Part shown: positions 31,592 to 41,349 of the stretch, in pieces
Numbering within the stretch: position 1 is the first letter of the stretch
Layout: each line of letters starts with the position of its first letter
Origin: Desulfobacteraceae bacterium
GTDB lineage: Bacteria; Desulfobacterota; Desulfobacteria; Desulfobacterales; Desulfosalsimonadaceae
Assembly (NCBI GenBank): GCA_003597945.1
Contig: QZJS01000017.1
Coordinates: 1 to 42,333, forward strand
DNA length: 42,333 nt
Direction: 5' to 3'
Notes under the pieces: model-generated
The model's database searches: none
What the model was told of the DNA's origin: nothing
What the model saw: only the letters and a program-made list of their open reading frames with translations
Position numbers and translations under genes: made by a program

Positions 31592-34500
31592 ATGAATTTG
31601 TACAAGAATCTATCGATCACCAATAAACTGCGCATCATCGTGATGATCATCAGCGGAACGGCCCTTCTGGTGGCTTGCGGCATCCTCGGTGCAGTGGAAG
31701 TCATGAATTTTCGAAAATCCCTTCTCAATGAACTTTCGATTCTGTCGGAAATCGTCGCCAACCGGAGCACCGCGGCCCTGGTTTTTGACGATGTGGCCGT
31801 GGCGCAAGAGACATTGCGAACCCTGAGGGCGAAAAAATCCATTACATCGGCCGCGATCTTTAATCATGGCGGATATCTGTTTGCGCGTTACCAGCGGGAA
31901 GATTTTGCATCAGACGATATGCCGGAATACTCCCCGGGTGACGGCTACCGGTTTACCTCCCGGTCCTTGATCGTCTGGACACCCATTCTGCTGGATGAGG
32001 GCTATATCGGTTCCGTCTGCATCGCATCCGATCTGGGTGAGATGTATAACCTGATCTGGCGATATCTCGGGTGGGTGTTACTCGTCCTTTTCACCGCCTT
32101 GACACTGGTTTTTCTTCTGCTGTCACGGCTTCACCGGTTTATTTCCAAACCCATTCTGGATCTGGCCAAAACCGCGGGTCTGATCGCTATTAATATGAAT
32201 CTGGCTTCCCGGGTCCCCAAACAGGGCGATGATGAAATCGGTCTGCTGGTGGACGCGTTTAACACCATGCTCGACCAGGTCAAACAGCGGGACCTGGCCC
32301 TGATGGAATCTAAGAACAAGGCTGAAATATCGGCAAAAAAGGCCCGGGATATGGCCAAAGAAACCCATCAGGCCAATATCCGGCTTCAAAAGGAGGTCAC
32401 TGAAAGAAAACGGGCCTTTCAGGCCATGCTGGAAAGTGAAAAAAAATATCGCAGCATTTTTGAAAACGCCCAGGAAGGGATTTTCAGGGCCGGGGCAGAT
32501 AGCCGCTTCATCGACGTGAATACTTCCATGGCCAGGATTCTCGGGTATGACTCGCCCGAAGAGATGATTGGCGTCATATCCGATTTCAGGCCCATGTTCG
32601 CCGATGTGCAGGATCAGGAGGCACTTTATGAATCCATCATCACAAATGACGCGGTCAGCAACTTTGAATGCCGGCTGATCCGAAAGGACGGCTCATTTAT
32701 ATGGGGATCGATCCAGGCACTGGCGTTCCGGGATGATAATAATCGGCTTATCTCCGTGGAAGGGCTGGTGGAAGATATCTCCGACCGCAAGCAGGCGGAA
32801 CAGGAACTTAAAAATGCCTATCACCAGCTCGAGCAGCGGGTCGAGGCCCGTACCGCCGAACTTCGCAGCGCCAATGAGGAGCTTCGCCGAGCCAAGGAAA
32901 CCGCGGACGCGGCGTCAAAAGCCAAAAGTGAGTTTCTCGCCAATATGAGTCATGAAATCCGCACGCCCATGAACGGCGTCATCAGCGCGGCGGAACTGGC
33001 CCTTTCCGAGGACATGCCGAAAAAAGTGCGACATTATCTTAAAATGATTCATTCCTCCGGCAATGCCCTTCTGGGGATCATCAATGATATTCTTGATTTT
33101 TCAAAAATCGACGCAGGCAAGCTTTCCCTGGAAGCTCATCCCTTCAGAATCGACGGTATAATAGATAACGCCGTCGCCCTTTTTGCCGATACCATCGCTG
33201 AAAAACAAGTTGAACTCCTCATTGATATCCATTCCGGCACACCCATGGCGGTGATCGGCGACCAGTTAAGGTTTCAGCAGGTGCTGACCAATCTACTGAG
33301 CAACGCCGTTAAATTCACCGGAAAAGACGGGACCATCGCCATCCGGATGCGGTCGGAGTCCCGGGAGGATAATAATGTCCTGTTGATCTGCACCGTCAAA
33401 GACACCGGCATCGGCATGAGCCAGGAGCAGCTCGACGGTCTGTTCCAGGCCTTTTCCCAGGGGGATGCCTCCACCACCCGCAAATTCGGCGGAACCGGGC
33501 TGGGGCTTTGCATCAGCCGGCAGCTGGCGGAACGCATGCAGGGCGACATTCATGTCAAAAGCGCCGTTGGCAAGGGTTCGGAATTTACATTTACGGCCGT
33601 TTTAGGCCTTCAGCCCGGGTACACGGTGGAGACTCCCGCGCTGCCTGAAAAGCTCAGCGGACGGCGCGTACTGATCGTCGATGATTGCGAAGAAAGTCTT
33701 GCCATCCTTGTCCGGATGGTCGAATCTCTGGGCCTGCATGCTGAAACCGCGGCTTCCGGCCCGGCGGCCATTGACCTGCTGCGGACAACCAAGAATACCG
33801 AAATAACCATAGATATGATTCTTATCGATTATCGGATGCCGGATATGAACGGACTGGAAGTCGCCCGGGTGATCCGGGAGGATTTCTTGTTGCAGATTCC
33901 CGTAATCCTGATGGTCGATTCCGTTCAGACGGCCGTGCTGGCCGATATCGAGCAGGTTACGGCGGATACGCACATCACTAAACCGATCACTGCTTCGGCC
34001 CTGTTCAACAGTATTCTTGATATATTCAACGAAAAGCCGGTGCTTGAGAAAAAAGCGGCGCCCATTACGGCCACCGATCGTCTTAATGCTTACCGACCGG
34101 TGTTTCAGGGCCGTAAAATTCTTGTTGTGGAAGATAATCAGGTCAATCAGGAAATTGCCGTTGAAGTGCTAAAGGCCGTGGGTGCGTTGCCCAAGACGGC
34201 GTCCGACGGGCGCGAAGCCGTTGCCGCCGTGACGGCCGAATCTTTTGACGCGGTGCTCATGGATATTCAGATGCCCAACATGGACGGATTTGAGGCCACC
34301 CGGAAAATTCGTGAATACCCTCACCTGGAGACTTTACCCATCATCGCCATGACGGCTTCCGCGTTGCTCAGCGATGAACGCAAATGCCTTGAAGCCGGCA
34401 TGAACGCCTTTATCCCCAAACCGATCCGGCAGAAAACGCTTTTTGAAACCCTGCGCAAACAATTGCCCCCGGCGGAAGAAGCATTCTCAGGCCCGCCGGC

Positions 34501-34843
34501 GGATGCCGCCGGTGCTCCATCAGGTCAGGCAGGTCAGCCGGAAACACCTCCCGCACGGTCCCCGGAACCTGAGAGAAATCCTGCCATACGACATTTAACT
34601 AATCCCAACCCGGACCCGGTGGTGCTGGCACCGGCCCTATCTGATTTGGTAAAGGCACTGGCGGCCGCTGATCCGGTCCGGATCGAAACGTTCATGGAAG
34701 AATTGAAAACTCTGGCGGACAGCCCGGCAATGGATAAACTGGAAACACAGATCAGCAATTATGATTATGCCGAGGCCATCGATACCCTTACGATGATGGC
34801 CAAAACCATGAAATTTGATATTTCGGGAGCCGACCCTTCATGA
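31592..34843 (+). CDS. Hybrid sensor histidine kinase: CHASE8-like sensor, HAMP, PAS, kinase core, two receivers
   Basis: 1083 residues; GGGAGAGG precedes ATG 31592. TM1 is at 14-37, a periplasmic CHASE8-like domain at 38-150 (ANRSTAALVFDDVAVAQETL, AAIFNHGGYLFARY), TM2 at 157-178, HAMP at 179-235, and PAS at about 284-395. A coiled segment leads to HisKA with SHEIRTPMNG (His454), then HATPase boxes NLLSNAVKFT, DTGIGMS and GGTGLGLCIS. Receiver 1 has LIDYRMPD (Asp746), receiver 2 has LMDIQMPNMDG (Asp891). A Pro-rich linker and a 60-residue helical tail without a phosphotransfer His follow. The stop overlaps the HD-GYP gene (ATGA). It likely senses through YfiR and signals to the HD-GYP regulator. 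The stimulus is unknown. Confidence 0.92.
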   Translation: MNLYKNLSITNKLRIIVMIISGTALLVACGILGAVEVMNFRKSLLNELSILSEIVANRSTAALVFDDVAVAQETLRTLRAKKSITSAAIFNHGGYLFARYQREDFASDDMPEYSPGDGYRFTSRSLIVWTPILLDEGYIGSVCIASDLGEMYNLIWRYLGWVLLVLFTALTLVFLLLSRLHRFISKPILDLAKTAGLIAINMNLASRVPKQGDDEIGLLVDAFNTMLDQVKQRDLALMESKNKAEISAKKARDMAKETHQANIRLQKEVTERKRAFQAMLESEKKYRSIFENAQEGIFRAGADSRFIDVNTSMARILGYDSPEEMIGVISDFRPMFADVQDQEALYESIITNDAVSNFECRLIRKDGSFIWGSIQALAFRDDNNRLISVEGLVEDISDRKQAEQELKNAYHQLEQRVEARTAELRSANEELRRAKETADAASKAKSEFLANMSHEIRTPMNGVISAAELALSEDMPKKVRHYLKMIHSSGNALLGIINDILDFSKIDAGKLSLEAHPFRIDGIIDNAVALFADTIAEKQVELLIDIHSGTPMAVIGDQLRFQQVLTNLLSNAVKFTGKDGTIAIRMRSESREDNNVLLICTVKDTGIGMSQEQLDGLFQAFSQGDASTTRKFGGTGLGLCISRQLAERMQGDIHVKSAVGKGSEFTFTAVLGLQPGYTVETPALPEKLSGRRVLIVDDCEESLAILVRMVESLGLHAETAASGPAAIDLLRTTKNTEITIDMILIDYRMPDMNGLEVARVIREDFLLQIPVILMVDSVQTAVLADIEQVTADTHITKPITASALFNSILDIFNEKPVLEKKAAPITATDRLNAYRPVFQGRKILVVEDNQVNQEIAVEVLKAVGALPKTASDGREAVAAVTAESFDAVLMDIQMPNMDGFEATRKIREYPHLETLPIIAMTASALLSDERKCLEAGMNAFIPKPIRQKTLFETLRKQLPPAEEAFSGPPADAAGAPSGQAGQPETPPARSPEPERNPAIRHLTNPNPDPVVLAPALSDLVKALAAADPVRIETFMEELKTLADSPAMDKLETQISNYDYAEAIDTLTMMAKTMKFDISGADPS

Positions 34844-35946
34844 CCGTCCCTGATAAAGCAATGGACAAACCCCTGATCCTTGTAGTGGATGACAGCCCGG
34901 TTAATATTGATCTGCTGCTGGATATCCTCAAGGCGGATTACCGCTTCGGCGTGGCCAAAAATGGTTTGAAAGTATTCGAATACCTTGAAAAAAACAGACC
35001 GGACCTGATCCTTCTCGATATCATGATGCCCGAGATGGACGGATTTGAAGCCTGCCGCCGCATCAAATCCGATCCGGAGCTCAAAGACATTGAGGTGATT
35101 TTTATCACCGCGTTAACCGATGCCCGCTACATCGCCCGGGGTTTTGAGACCGGGGCCGTGGATTACATCACCAAGCCGCTCAAGGCCGCTGAAGTCAAGG
35201 CCAGGGTCAGGACCCACATCACCTTAAAAAAAATGAAGGATGCCCTGAATCGGCAGAACCTTGTTCTGGAAGAGCGCATCCATGAAAAAACCGCCCAGCT
35301 TAAGGATATGTTTCTCGCAACCGTCAACGCCATGGCCATGATGTCTGAAAGCCGGGACCCTTACACCGCCGGTCATCAGCAGCGTGTGGCTCGATATGCC
35401 GCCGTCATCGCCGGCCGCATGGGATTGCAGCCGGATCGGATCGAGGCGATACGGATCGCCGGAATGCTGCATGATATCGGAAAAATCAGGATTTCAGTAG
35501 CCCTTCTTAACCGGCCCGGTCAATTGCTCCAGGCCGAATGGGAACTCATCAAGATGCACCCGGCGGTGGGATACGCCATTTTAAAAGACATTCCTTTTCC
35601 GTGGCCCATCGCTGAAATCGTCCACCAGCACCATGAGCGCATCAACGGCACGGGTTATCCCCGGGGACTTTCCAATGACGAAATCCTTCCGGAGGCAAAA
35701 ATCCTGGCGGTTGCCGATGTCATTGAAGCCATTATATCGCACCGGCCTTACCGGCCGGCCCGGAAAATGGCCGTGGCACTCAAGGAACTCAAGGACAACA
35801 GGGGGATATTGTTTGACGGCGCCGTGGTGGATGCCTGCTTGAAATCCACTGATTTTCTTGAGGAAGATCAGGATGGCGACCTCGTGGATCCCATGTCGGC
35901 GGTTGCCGGCGGTGTTGGAAAGGTTTATGGATCACAAAATCTCTGA
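34840..35946 (+). CDS. Response regulator with HD-GYP cyclic-di-GMP phosphodiesterase domain
   Basis: 368 residues. The receiver domain (residues 11-125) has the acidic pair in VVDDSP, phospho-acceptor Asp60 in LLDIMMPEMDG, and Lys112 in ITKPL. The HD-GYP domain (about 158-345) has HD at 211-212 (GMLHDIGKI), HHERINGTGYP with GYP at 272-274, and the later AVADVIEAI metal site. HD-GYP enzymes hydrolyse c-di-GMP to GMP or pGpG. The start ATG overlaps the kinase stop, so this is the expected output protein of that kinase. Its 3' end overlaps tilS by 20 bases. Confidence 0.92.
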   Translation: MTVPDKAMDKPLILVVDDSPVNIDLLLDILKADYRFGVAKNGLKVFEYLEKNRPDLILLDIMMPEMDGFEACRRIKSDPELKDIEVIFITALTDARYIARGFETGAVDYITKPLKAAEVKARVRTHITLKKMKDALNRQNLVLEERIHEKTAQLKDMFLATVNAMAMMSESRDPYTAGHQQRVARYAAVIAGRMGLQPDRIEAIRIAGMLHDIGKIRISVALLNRPGQLLQAEWELIKMHPAVGYAILKDIPFPWPIAEIVHQHHERINGTGYPRGLSNDEILPEAKILAVADVIEAIISHRPYRPARKMAVALKELKDNRGILFDGAVVDACLKSTDFLEEDQDGDLVDPMSAVAGGVGKVYGSQNL

Positions 35947-37423
35947 TCCCAGCCGCCCTGATGGAAAACTCCCCGGGAACGTGCGGCGATTTCTGGAAAA
36001 AATTCATCATACCATGGCAGACCAGGATATGGTGGAACCGGGATTGGCGGTTCTGGTCGGGGTGTCCGGGGGACCGGATTCCGTGGCCCTCCTGCATGTG
36101 CTGCATCAGATGGCTGAAGATCTTGGGCTTCGCCTGGGCATTGCCCATTTTCACCATAACATCCGCGGCGCGGATGCCGATATGGATGCCCGGTTTGTCC
36201 AAAATCTGGCGGAAAAACTAAACCTGCCGTTTTATTATGAAAAAAACATCGGGACACCCAACCCCCAAACCGGTGAATCTCCCGAAGAAAGACTCAGGGA
36301 TGCGCGGTATGGATTTTTGCAACGCATGGCCCGTGACAGCAGATTTGACAGAATCGCCGTGGGCCATCACGCCGATGACAACGCGGAGCAGATCCTCATA
36401 AATCTGCTCCGGGGGGGCGGACCCTTGGGAGTCAGCGGCATTTTGCCGGTCAGGGGAAACATTATCCGGCCCCTGATTCGAGTCTCCCGGGATGATATTA
36501 TGACCTATCTGTCGGTTTTCCGGCTCGATTACCGCATGGATCCTACCAATACGGATAGACGGTTTCTGCGAAACCGTGTCCGTCATGACCTGATGCCGAT
36601 GCTTAAAACAGAATACAATCCCAACCTGCCGGAAACCCTCGCCCGACTGGGATCGGTCTTAAAAGCCGATAATGAGTGGCTCGACCGGTTGATCCGACCC
36701 ATCTGGGACCACGTCCTGATCCTTGAGGAACCCGGCAGGATCGTGCTTTCGATTCCAAAACTCGCCCGGCATCATCTGGCGGCCCGGCGCCGGATTATCC
36801 GTTGCGCCGTGCAGCGGGTAAAGGAAAACCTGAGGCGGATTCAGTATTTGCATGTGGAGGTCGTCATCAATCTGATCCAGGACGATTTGCCGGGCAGTCT
36901 GGACCTGCCGGATCGGATTCAGGTTCGGTGCGGGCAGGGCCGGCTGGTGTTTGAAAAATGTGCCGAACCACTGCGCAACGCCGGTAATCCTGGTCACCCC
37001 CCACGTCAAATGCAATATTCCTATTCTTTTTCTATCAAAGATGTTTCCAGCCTGCCAATCTATATAAAAGAGATCGACCGGGTCCTGACTCTGACCCGAA
37101 TCGATGGTTTTATGGCTTGTGATCCGGCCGGATCGGATCCCCATGTGGCTTTTTTCGACTGGGACCGGCTGGTGTTTCCCCTTGTTTTGCGAAATCATCG
37201 GCCAGGGGATCGGTTTGGCCCCTTGGGACTCAACGGGACCCAGAAGCTGTCTGATTTTTTTATCAACCATAAAGTCGACCGGCGGCAAAGAGCCATGACC
37301 CCGGTTCTTGTCTCGGGCGCTGATATTATTTGGGTGGCGGGCCTGAGAATTTCTCATCATGTCCGGATCACCGCCGGGACCCGTTGTCTGCTGCGGGCTG
37401 AAATGCGCAACCCGTTTCTCTGA
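35927..37423 (+). CDS. tilS: tRNA(Ile)-lysidine synthase
   Basis: 498 residues from ATG 35927, just after GGAAAGG; the frame is open upstream inside the HD-GYP gene without support. The PP-loop VGVSGGPDSVALLH (SGGPDS at 47-52) binds ATP; AHFHHNIRG, GHHADDNAEQILINLLRG and the NTDRRFLRNRVRH block are TilS signatures. The C-terminal tRNA-binding domain includes RNHRPGDRFGPLG and KLSDFFINHKVDRRQR. It converts C34 of the AUA-reading isoleucine tRNA to lysidine, an essential step. It overlaps the signalling gene upstream by 20 bases, while ftsH after it has its own promoter. Confidence 0.93.
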   Translation: MDHKISDPSRPDGKLPGNVRRFLEKIHHTMADQDMVEPGLAVLVGVSGGPDSVALLHVLHQMAEDLGLRLGIAHFHHNIRGADADMDARFVQNLAEKLNLPFYYEKNIGTPNPQTGESPEERLRDARYGFLQRMARDSRFDRIAVGHHADDNAEQILINLLRGGGPLGVSGILPVRGNIIRPLIRVSRDDIMTYLSVFRLDYRMDPTNTDRRFLRNRVRHDLMPMLKTEYNPNLPETLARLGSVLKADNEWLDRLIRPIWDHVLILEEPGRIVLSIPKLARHHLAARRRIIRCAVQRVKENLRRIQYLHVEVVINLIQDDLPGSLDLPDRIQVRCGQGRLVFEKCAEPLRNAGNPGHPPRQMQYSYSFSIKDVSSLPIYIKEIDRVLTLTRIDGFMACDPAGSDPHVAFFDWDRLVFPLVLRNHRPGDRFGPLGLNGTQKLSDFFINHKVDRRQRAMTPVLVSGADIIWVAGLRISHHVRITAGTRCLLRAEMRNPFL

Positions 37424-37473
37424 TCGGGTGTTTTTGAAAAAACACTTTCAAAAATGATGAAAACATGAATAAA

Positions 37474-37501
37474 TTGTAAAAATCGATTTTATTATTATGA
37501 T
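37474..37501 (+). promoter_or_regulatory. Likely ftsH promoter
   Basis: TTGTAA (37474-37479), a 16-base spacer and TATGAT (37496-37501, five of six consensus positions). Transcription would start about 160 bases before ftsH and pass through the repeat at 37549-37623. No heat-shock sigma32 box is seen. Confidence 0.5.
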
Positions 37502-37548
37502 AAATGGTTTACCCGGACAAATACGTGCTTATGTTTTTATTTGATTTG

Positions 37549-37623
37549 ATATTTGACGTATTCGCAAAAAGTCTTTGTTGCGAAACGGAAAAAATCTGAC
37601 TTTTTGCGATTTAATATTTGACG
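37549..37623. repeat. Small palindromic element flanked by 10-base direct repeats
   Basis: TCGCAAAAAGTC (37562-37573) and GACTTTTTGCGA (37598-37609) are perfect 12-base inverted repeats. ATATTTGACG occurs directly on both sides (37549-37558 and 37614-37623). Terminal inverted repeats inside a direct duplication look like a miniature insertion of about 55 bases. The arm resembles TCGTAAAAAGTC at the start of the repeat at 42246. Confidence 0.6.
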
Positions 37624-37666
37624 CGCTCAAACTTGATGTTTACCTGAAGCACCTTGGAGGAATGTT

Positions 37667-39541
37667 TTGAACCCCATTAATAACAAGAATCTGGCGTTAT
37701 GGGTTGTCATCGTTTTGATGGTGATCATGCTTTATAATATCTTTAATCAGCAGCAGCAGGGTGAAACCGAGCTCGGCTATTCGGAATTTTTAACTATGGT
37801 GGAAAGAGATCAGGTGTCGGCCGTGGTGATCCAGGGTGATGAACTGGTGGTAACCGGTCAGAACAACGAGCGGTTTCGCGTTTATACGCCCAAAGACGAC
37901 GGCCTGGTATCCATGCTGCGGACAAAAGATGTTGCCATCAAAGCCAAGCCGCCCCAGGACACCCCATGGTTCATCTCGATTCTGGTATCCTGGTTTCCCA
38001 TGATCCTTCTGATCGGGGTCTGGATTTATTTCATGCGGCAGATGCAGAGCGGCGGCGGGAAAGCCATGTCCTTCGGGAAAAGCAGCGCCCGGATGCTGTC
38101 GGACCAGACGGAAAAAGTCACTTTTAATGATGTTGCCGGCGTGGATGAAGTTAAGGAAGAAGTATCTGAAATCGTTAATTTTTTAAAAGATCCGAAAAAA
38201 TATACCCGCCTGGGCGGCCGGATACCCAAAGGGGTGCTGATGGTCGGGGCGCCGGGAACGGGAAAGACACTGCTGGGACGGGCCATTGCCGGTGAAGCCG
38301 GCGTCCCCTTTTTCAGCATCAGCGGATCGGATTTCGTTGAAATGTTTGTGGGCGTGGGCGCGGCCCGGGTCAGAGATCTGTTTGTCCAGGGGAAAAAAAA
38401 CGCCCCCTGCATCATTTTTATTGATGAAATCGATGCCGTGGGGCGGCACCGGGGAGCCGGGCTCGGGGGCGGCCATGATGAGCGGGAACAGACCCTAAAC
38501 CAGCTTCTGGTGGAAATGGACGGGTTTGAGTCTAACGAAGGGGTGATCCTGATCGCCGCCACCAACCGGCCGGATGTTCTTGATCCGGCCCTTCTGCGGC
38601 CGGGCCGGTTCGACCGCCAGGTGGTGGTCCCCATGCCCGACATCAAGGGCCGCAAGCAGATCATCAATGTTTATCTTAAGAAAAGCCCTATTGATCCGGA
38701 TGTGGATTCCGAGATTCTGGCCAGGGGAACTCCCGGTTTTTCCGGGGCGGACCTTGAAAACATGGTCAACGAGGCGGCGCTCATTGCGGCGAAAAAAAAC
38801 AGGGAACGCCTGACCATGGCGGATTTTGAAGACGCCAAGGACAAAATTTTCATGGGGGTTGAGCGAAAATCAAAGGTCATCAAGGAAGATGACAAGAAAA
38901 CAACGGCATATCATGAAGCCGGACACGCCATTGTGGCCCGTTTTCTTCCGGGAACCGATCCCATCAATAAAATCACCATTATTCCCAGGGGCCGGGCCGC
39001 CGGGGTGACCTGGTTTCTGCCCGAGGAAAGGGATTTTAAATACAAGGATCAGCTCATCAGTGATCTGGCCGTGTCCATGGCCGGCAGGGCCGCCGAGGAA
39101 ATCGTTTTCAACCGTATCAGCACCGGTGCGGCCAGTGATATCAAACGCGCCACGGATCTGGCCAATCACATGATCCGGAGCTGGGGGATGAGCGATGAAC
39201 TCGGGCCCCTTTCTTATGCAAAGGGAGAAGAGCATATTTTCCTGGGACGCGAAATCGCCCAGCACCGGGATTATTCCGAAGACACGGCCCGCACCATTGA
39301 TCAGGAAATATCGAAATTAATCCGAACGAGCTACGCGACGGCCACGGAAATATTGACCGACAATCTCGATATTGTTCATAAACTGTCGGCCATGCTCATC
39401 GAACAGGAAACCGTCATGGGAAAGGAACTGGATGAACTGATCACTTCCATGCGTCCGGGAATCAAGCTGCCCTATGACAAATCCGCGAAAAAAGCCGGGA
39501 CCGCCGAAGAGACCGCACGAGATGCCGACCCCTCTGTTTGA
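37667..39541 (+). CDS. ftsH: ATP-dependent zinc metalloprotease FtsH
   Basis: 624 residues starting at TTG 37667, set by GGAGG eight bases upstream and by the [13 protein letters not shown] start typical of FtsH; the only nearby ATG (37661) is out of frame and hits a stop. Membrane helices are at residues 8-25 and about 103-123 with a periplasmic domain between. AAA motifs: Walker A GAPGTGKT (194-201), Walker B IIFIDEID, second region of homology RPGRFDRQV. The zinc site HEAGH is at 416-420 with the third ligand Asp in DIKRATDLA. It degrades misfolded membrane and regulatory proteins as a hexamer in the inner membrane. folP begins inside its last codons. Confidence 0.96.
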   Translation: MNPINNKNLALWVVIVLMVIMLYNIFNQQQQGETELGYSEFLTMVERDQVSAVVIQGDELVVTGQNNERFRVYTPKDDGLVSMLRTKDVAIKAKPPQDTPWFISILVSWFPMILLIGVWIYFMRQMQSGGGKAMSFGKSSARMLSDQTEKVTFNDVAGVDEVKEEVSEIVNFLKDPKKYTRLGGRIPKGVLMVGAPGTGKTLLGRAIAGEAGVPFFSISGSDFVEMFVGVGAARVRDLFVQGKKNAPCIIFIDEIDAVGRHRGAGLGGGHDEREQTLNQLLVEMDGFESNEGVILIAATNRPDVLDPALLRPGRFDRQVVVPMPDIKGRKQIINVYLKKSPIDPDVDSEILARGTPGFSGADLENMVNEAALIAAKKNRERLTMADFEDAKDKIFMGVERKSKVIKEDDKKTTAYHEAGHAIVARFLPGTDPINKITIIPRGRAAGVTWFLPEERDFKYKDQLISDLAVSMAGRAAEEIVFNRISTGAASDIKRATDLANHMIRSWGMSDELGPLSYAKGEEHIFLGREIAQHRDYSEDTARTIDQEISKLIRTSYATATEILTDNLDIVHKLSAMLIEQETVMGKELDELITSMRPGIKLPYDKSAKKAGTAEETARDADPSV

Positions 39542-40421
39542 TCTTTGCTGGCAAAATTATCGGATGAAGCTGGGACGTCGCACCCGGATCATGGGCATCC
39601 TCAATGTGACGCCGGATTCCTTTTCCGACGGCGGACGATTTTTTCAGACCGACCGCGCCCTGGCCCATGCCGAAAAGATGATAGCCGAAGGGGCCGATAT
39701 TATTGATGTGGGCGGGGAATCGAGCCGCCCCTTTTCTGACCCGGTGTCTGAAGAAGAGGAAGCCCGTCGGGTCCTGCCCGTCATTGAGCATCTGGCCAGA
39801 CAGGTGCCGGTTCCCATATCCATTGATACCACCAAATCCGCCATCGCCCGTCAAGCCATTGATGCCGGCGCATCCATCATAAATGATATCAGTGCATTAA
39901 TGGTTGATCCGAAAATCGGCGCCATGGCGGCCGCCCATGATGTCCTGTTGATCCTGATGCACATGAAAGGCACGCCCAAAACCATGCAGATCGCGCCCGT
40001 TTATGATGATCTGATGGGTGAAATCCATGATTTTCTGGCAGGCGCCATCTCCCGGGCCGTCGCCTGCGGGGTCCCGGCATCCCGCATCATCATTGATCCG
40101 GGCATTGGATTCGGCAAAACCGTCTCCCACAATCTCAGGCTCATCAATAAAATGGATTGTTTCAGCGGCTTGAATGCGCCCATTCTCGCGGGGGTGTCCC
40201 GCAAGGCCTTTATCCGGAAAATTCTGACGTCGGCAAACGGCGATGAGCCGCTGCCGGATCATGTCGACGTCATGGTCGGCACCCAGGCGGCGGTGGCGAC
40301 CGCGGTTCTCAGCGGCGCTCACATGGTCCGTGTCCATGACGTGGCTGCCACCCGGGCCACGCTGCGCATCGTGGACGCTGTAAAAAATGCCGGTCAACCT
40401 GAGCTGGAAGCGGTTTTATAA
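39522..40421 (+). CDS. folP: Dihydropteroate synthase
   Basis: 299 residues from ATG 39522, overlapping ftsH by 20 bases; ATG 39474 is also in frame but would add 16 residues unlike any family start. Motifs: GILNVTPDSFSDGG (residues 25-38), DVGGESSRP, PISIDTTKSAIARQAIDAGASIINDIS, LMHMKGTPKTMQ, DPGIGFGKT and the closing VRVHDV. It condenses dihydropterin pyrophosphate with p-aminobenzoate in folate synthesis and is the sulfonamide target. The ftsH-folP pairing is common in bacteria. Translation is probably coupled to ftsH. Confidence 0.95.
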   Translation: MPTPLFDLCWQNYRMKLGRRTRIMGILNVTPDSFSDGGRFFQTDRALAHAEKMIAEGADIIDVGGESSRPFSDPVSEEEEARRVLPVIEHLARQVPVPISIDTTKSAIARQAIDAGASIINDISALMVDPKIGAMAAAHDVLLILMHMKGTPKTMQIAPVYDDLMGEIHDFLAGAISRAVACGVPASRIIIDPGIGFGKTVSHNLRLINKMDCFSGLNAPILAGVSRKAFIRKILTSANGDEPLPDHVDVMVGTQAAVATAVLSGAHMVRVHDVAATRATLRIVDAVKNAGQPELEAVL

Positions 40422-40518
40422 GCGGCGGCTCCAAAATAAGTCGGCTTGGTAAAATTTGATCAATTTTTAGATACTGGTTCCAATTCGGTTGGAGTGACAA
40501 ATCAAGGAGAATCGGGCG

Positions 40519-41295
40519 ATGCAACTGGTCATGGATATCGGAAACACCCACATGGTGATCGGCCTTTTTGACGACCAGACACTGGTGCGGGACTGGCGGA
40601 TACATACGAATCCGGCACTGACGGAAGATGAGTTCCATATCATGATCACGGGTCTGTTTTCGCTGCATCAACTCCAGTCGGAAAATATCGGCAATGTGGT
40701 CATCTCCTGCGTGGTTCCCCCCATGATGCGAATGATGGAGGTTTTCTGTCGGAAATATCTGAATCTGGCGCCATGCTGGGTGGATGCTTCAAACGCCGGA
40801 ATTCCCATTTTGTATGATAACCCCGCCGAGGTGGGTGCGGATCGCCTGGTTAACGCGGTGGCGGCTTATCACAAGTATCCCACCAGTCTTATTGTTATCG
40901 ATTTCGGTACGGCCACCACCTTTGACGCGATCTCGGGAAAAGGCGAATATCTTGGCGGCGCCATTGCACCGGGTATCGGCATCGCCGCCGAAGCACTTTT
41001 CCAGAGGGCCTCCAAGCTCCCCCGGGTCGACCTGATCAAACCGCCGGCAAAGGCCATCGGCAAAGACACGGCCGCCAGCATGAAATCCGGCATTCTATTC
41101 GGATACGCCGGACTGGTGGATGGCATGGTAGGGCGTATCGCCAGGGAAATGGCCCCGGCAGAACCCCGAATCATTGCAACCGGAGGACTGGCGCCGGTGA
41201 TGCAGGACATATCCGAGACCATCGAATGCGTGGAACCTCATCTCACACTAGAGGGACTGCGGATCATCAGCAATCGGATGAGCCAGGTTAAATAA
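40519..41295 (+). CDS. coaX: Type III pantothenate kinase
   Basis: 258 residues; AAGGAGA precedes the ATG. The ASKHA-fold signatures are MDIGNTHMVIGLF (Asp6), VISCVVPPM, EVGADRLVNAVAAY (GADR 106-109), VIDFGTATTFDAI (128-137) and GGAIAPGIGIAAEALFQRA-type catalytic loop. It phosphorylates pantothenate in CoA synthesis, needs a monovalent cation and is not inhibited by CoA. It is 97 bases after folP on the same strand and convergent with the 57-residue gene. There is no BirA fusion. Confidence 0.94.
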   Translation: MQLVMDIGNTHMVIGLFDDQTLVRDWRIHTNPALTEDEFHIMITGLFSLHQLQSENIGNVVISCVVPPMMRMMEVFCRKYLNLAPCWVDASNAGIPILYDNPAEVGADRLVNAVAAYHKYPTSLIVIDFGTATTFDAISGKGEYLGGAIAPGIGIAAEALFQRASKLPRVDLIKPPAKAIGKDTAASMKSGILFGYAGLVDGMVGRIAREMAPAEPRIIATGGLAPVMQDISETIECVEPHLTLEGLRIISNRMSQVK

Positions 41296-41349
41296 GGCGG
41301 GGGAAGATTTTTCGCAGATATTAAGTGTGTTAGAGGGCGTGGCAAAATG

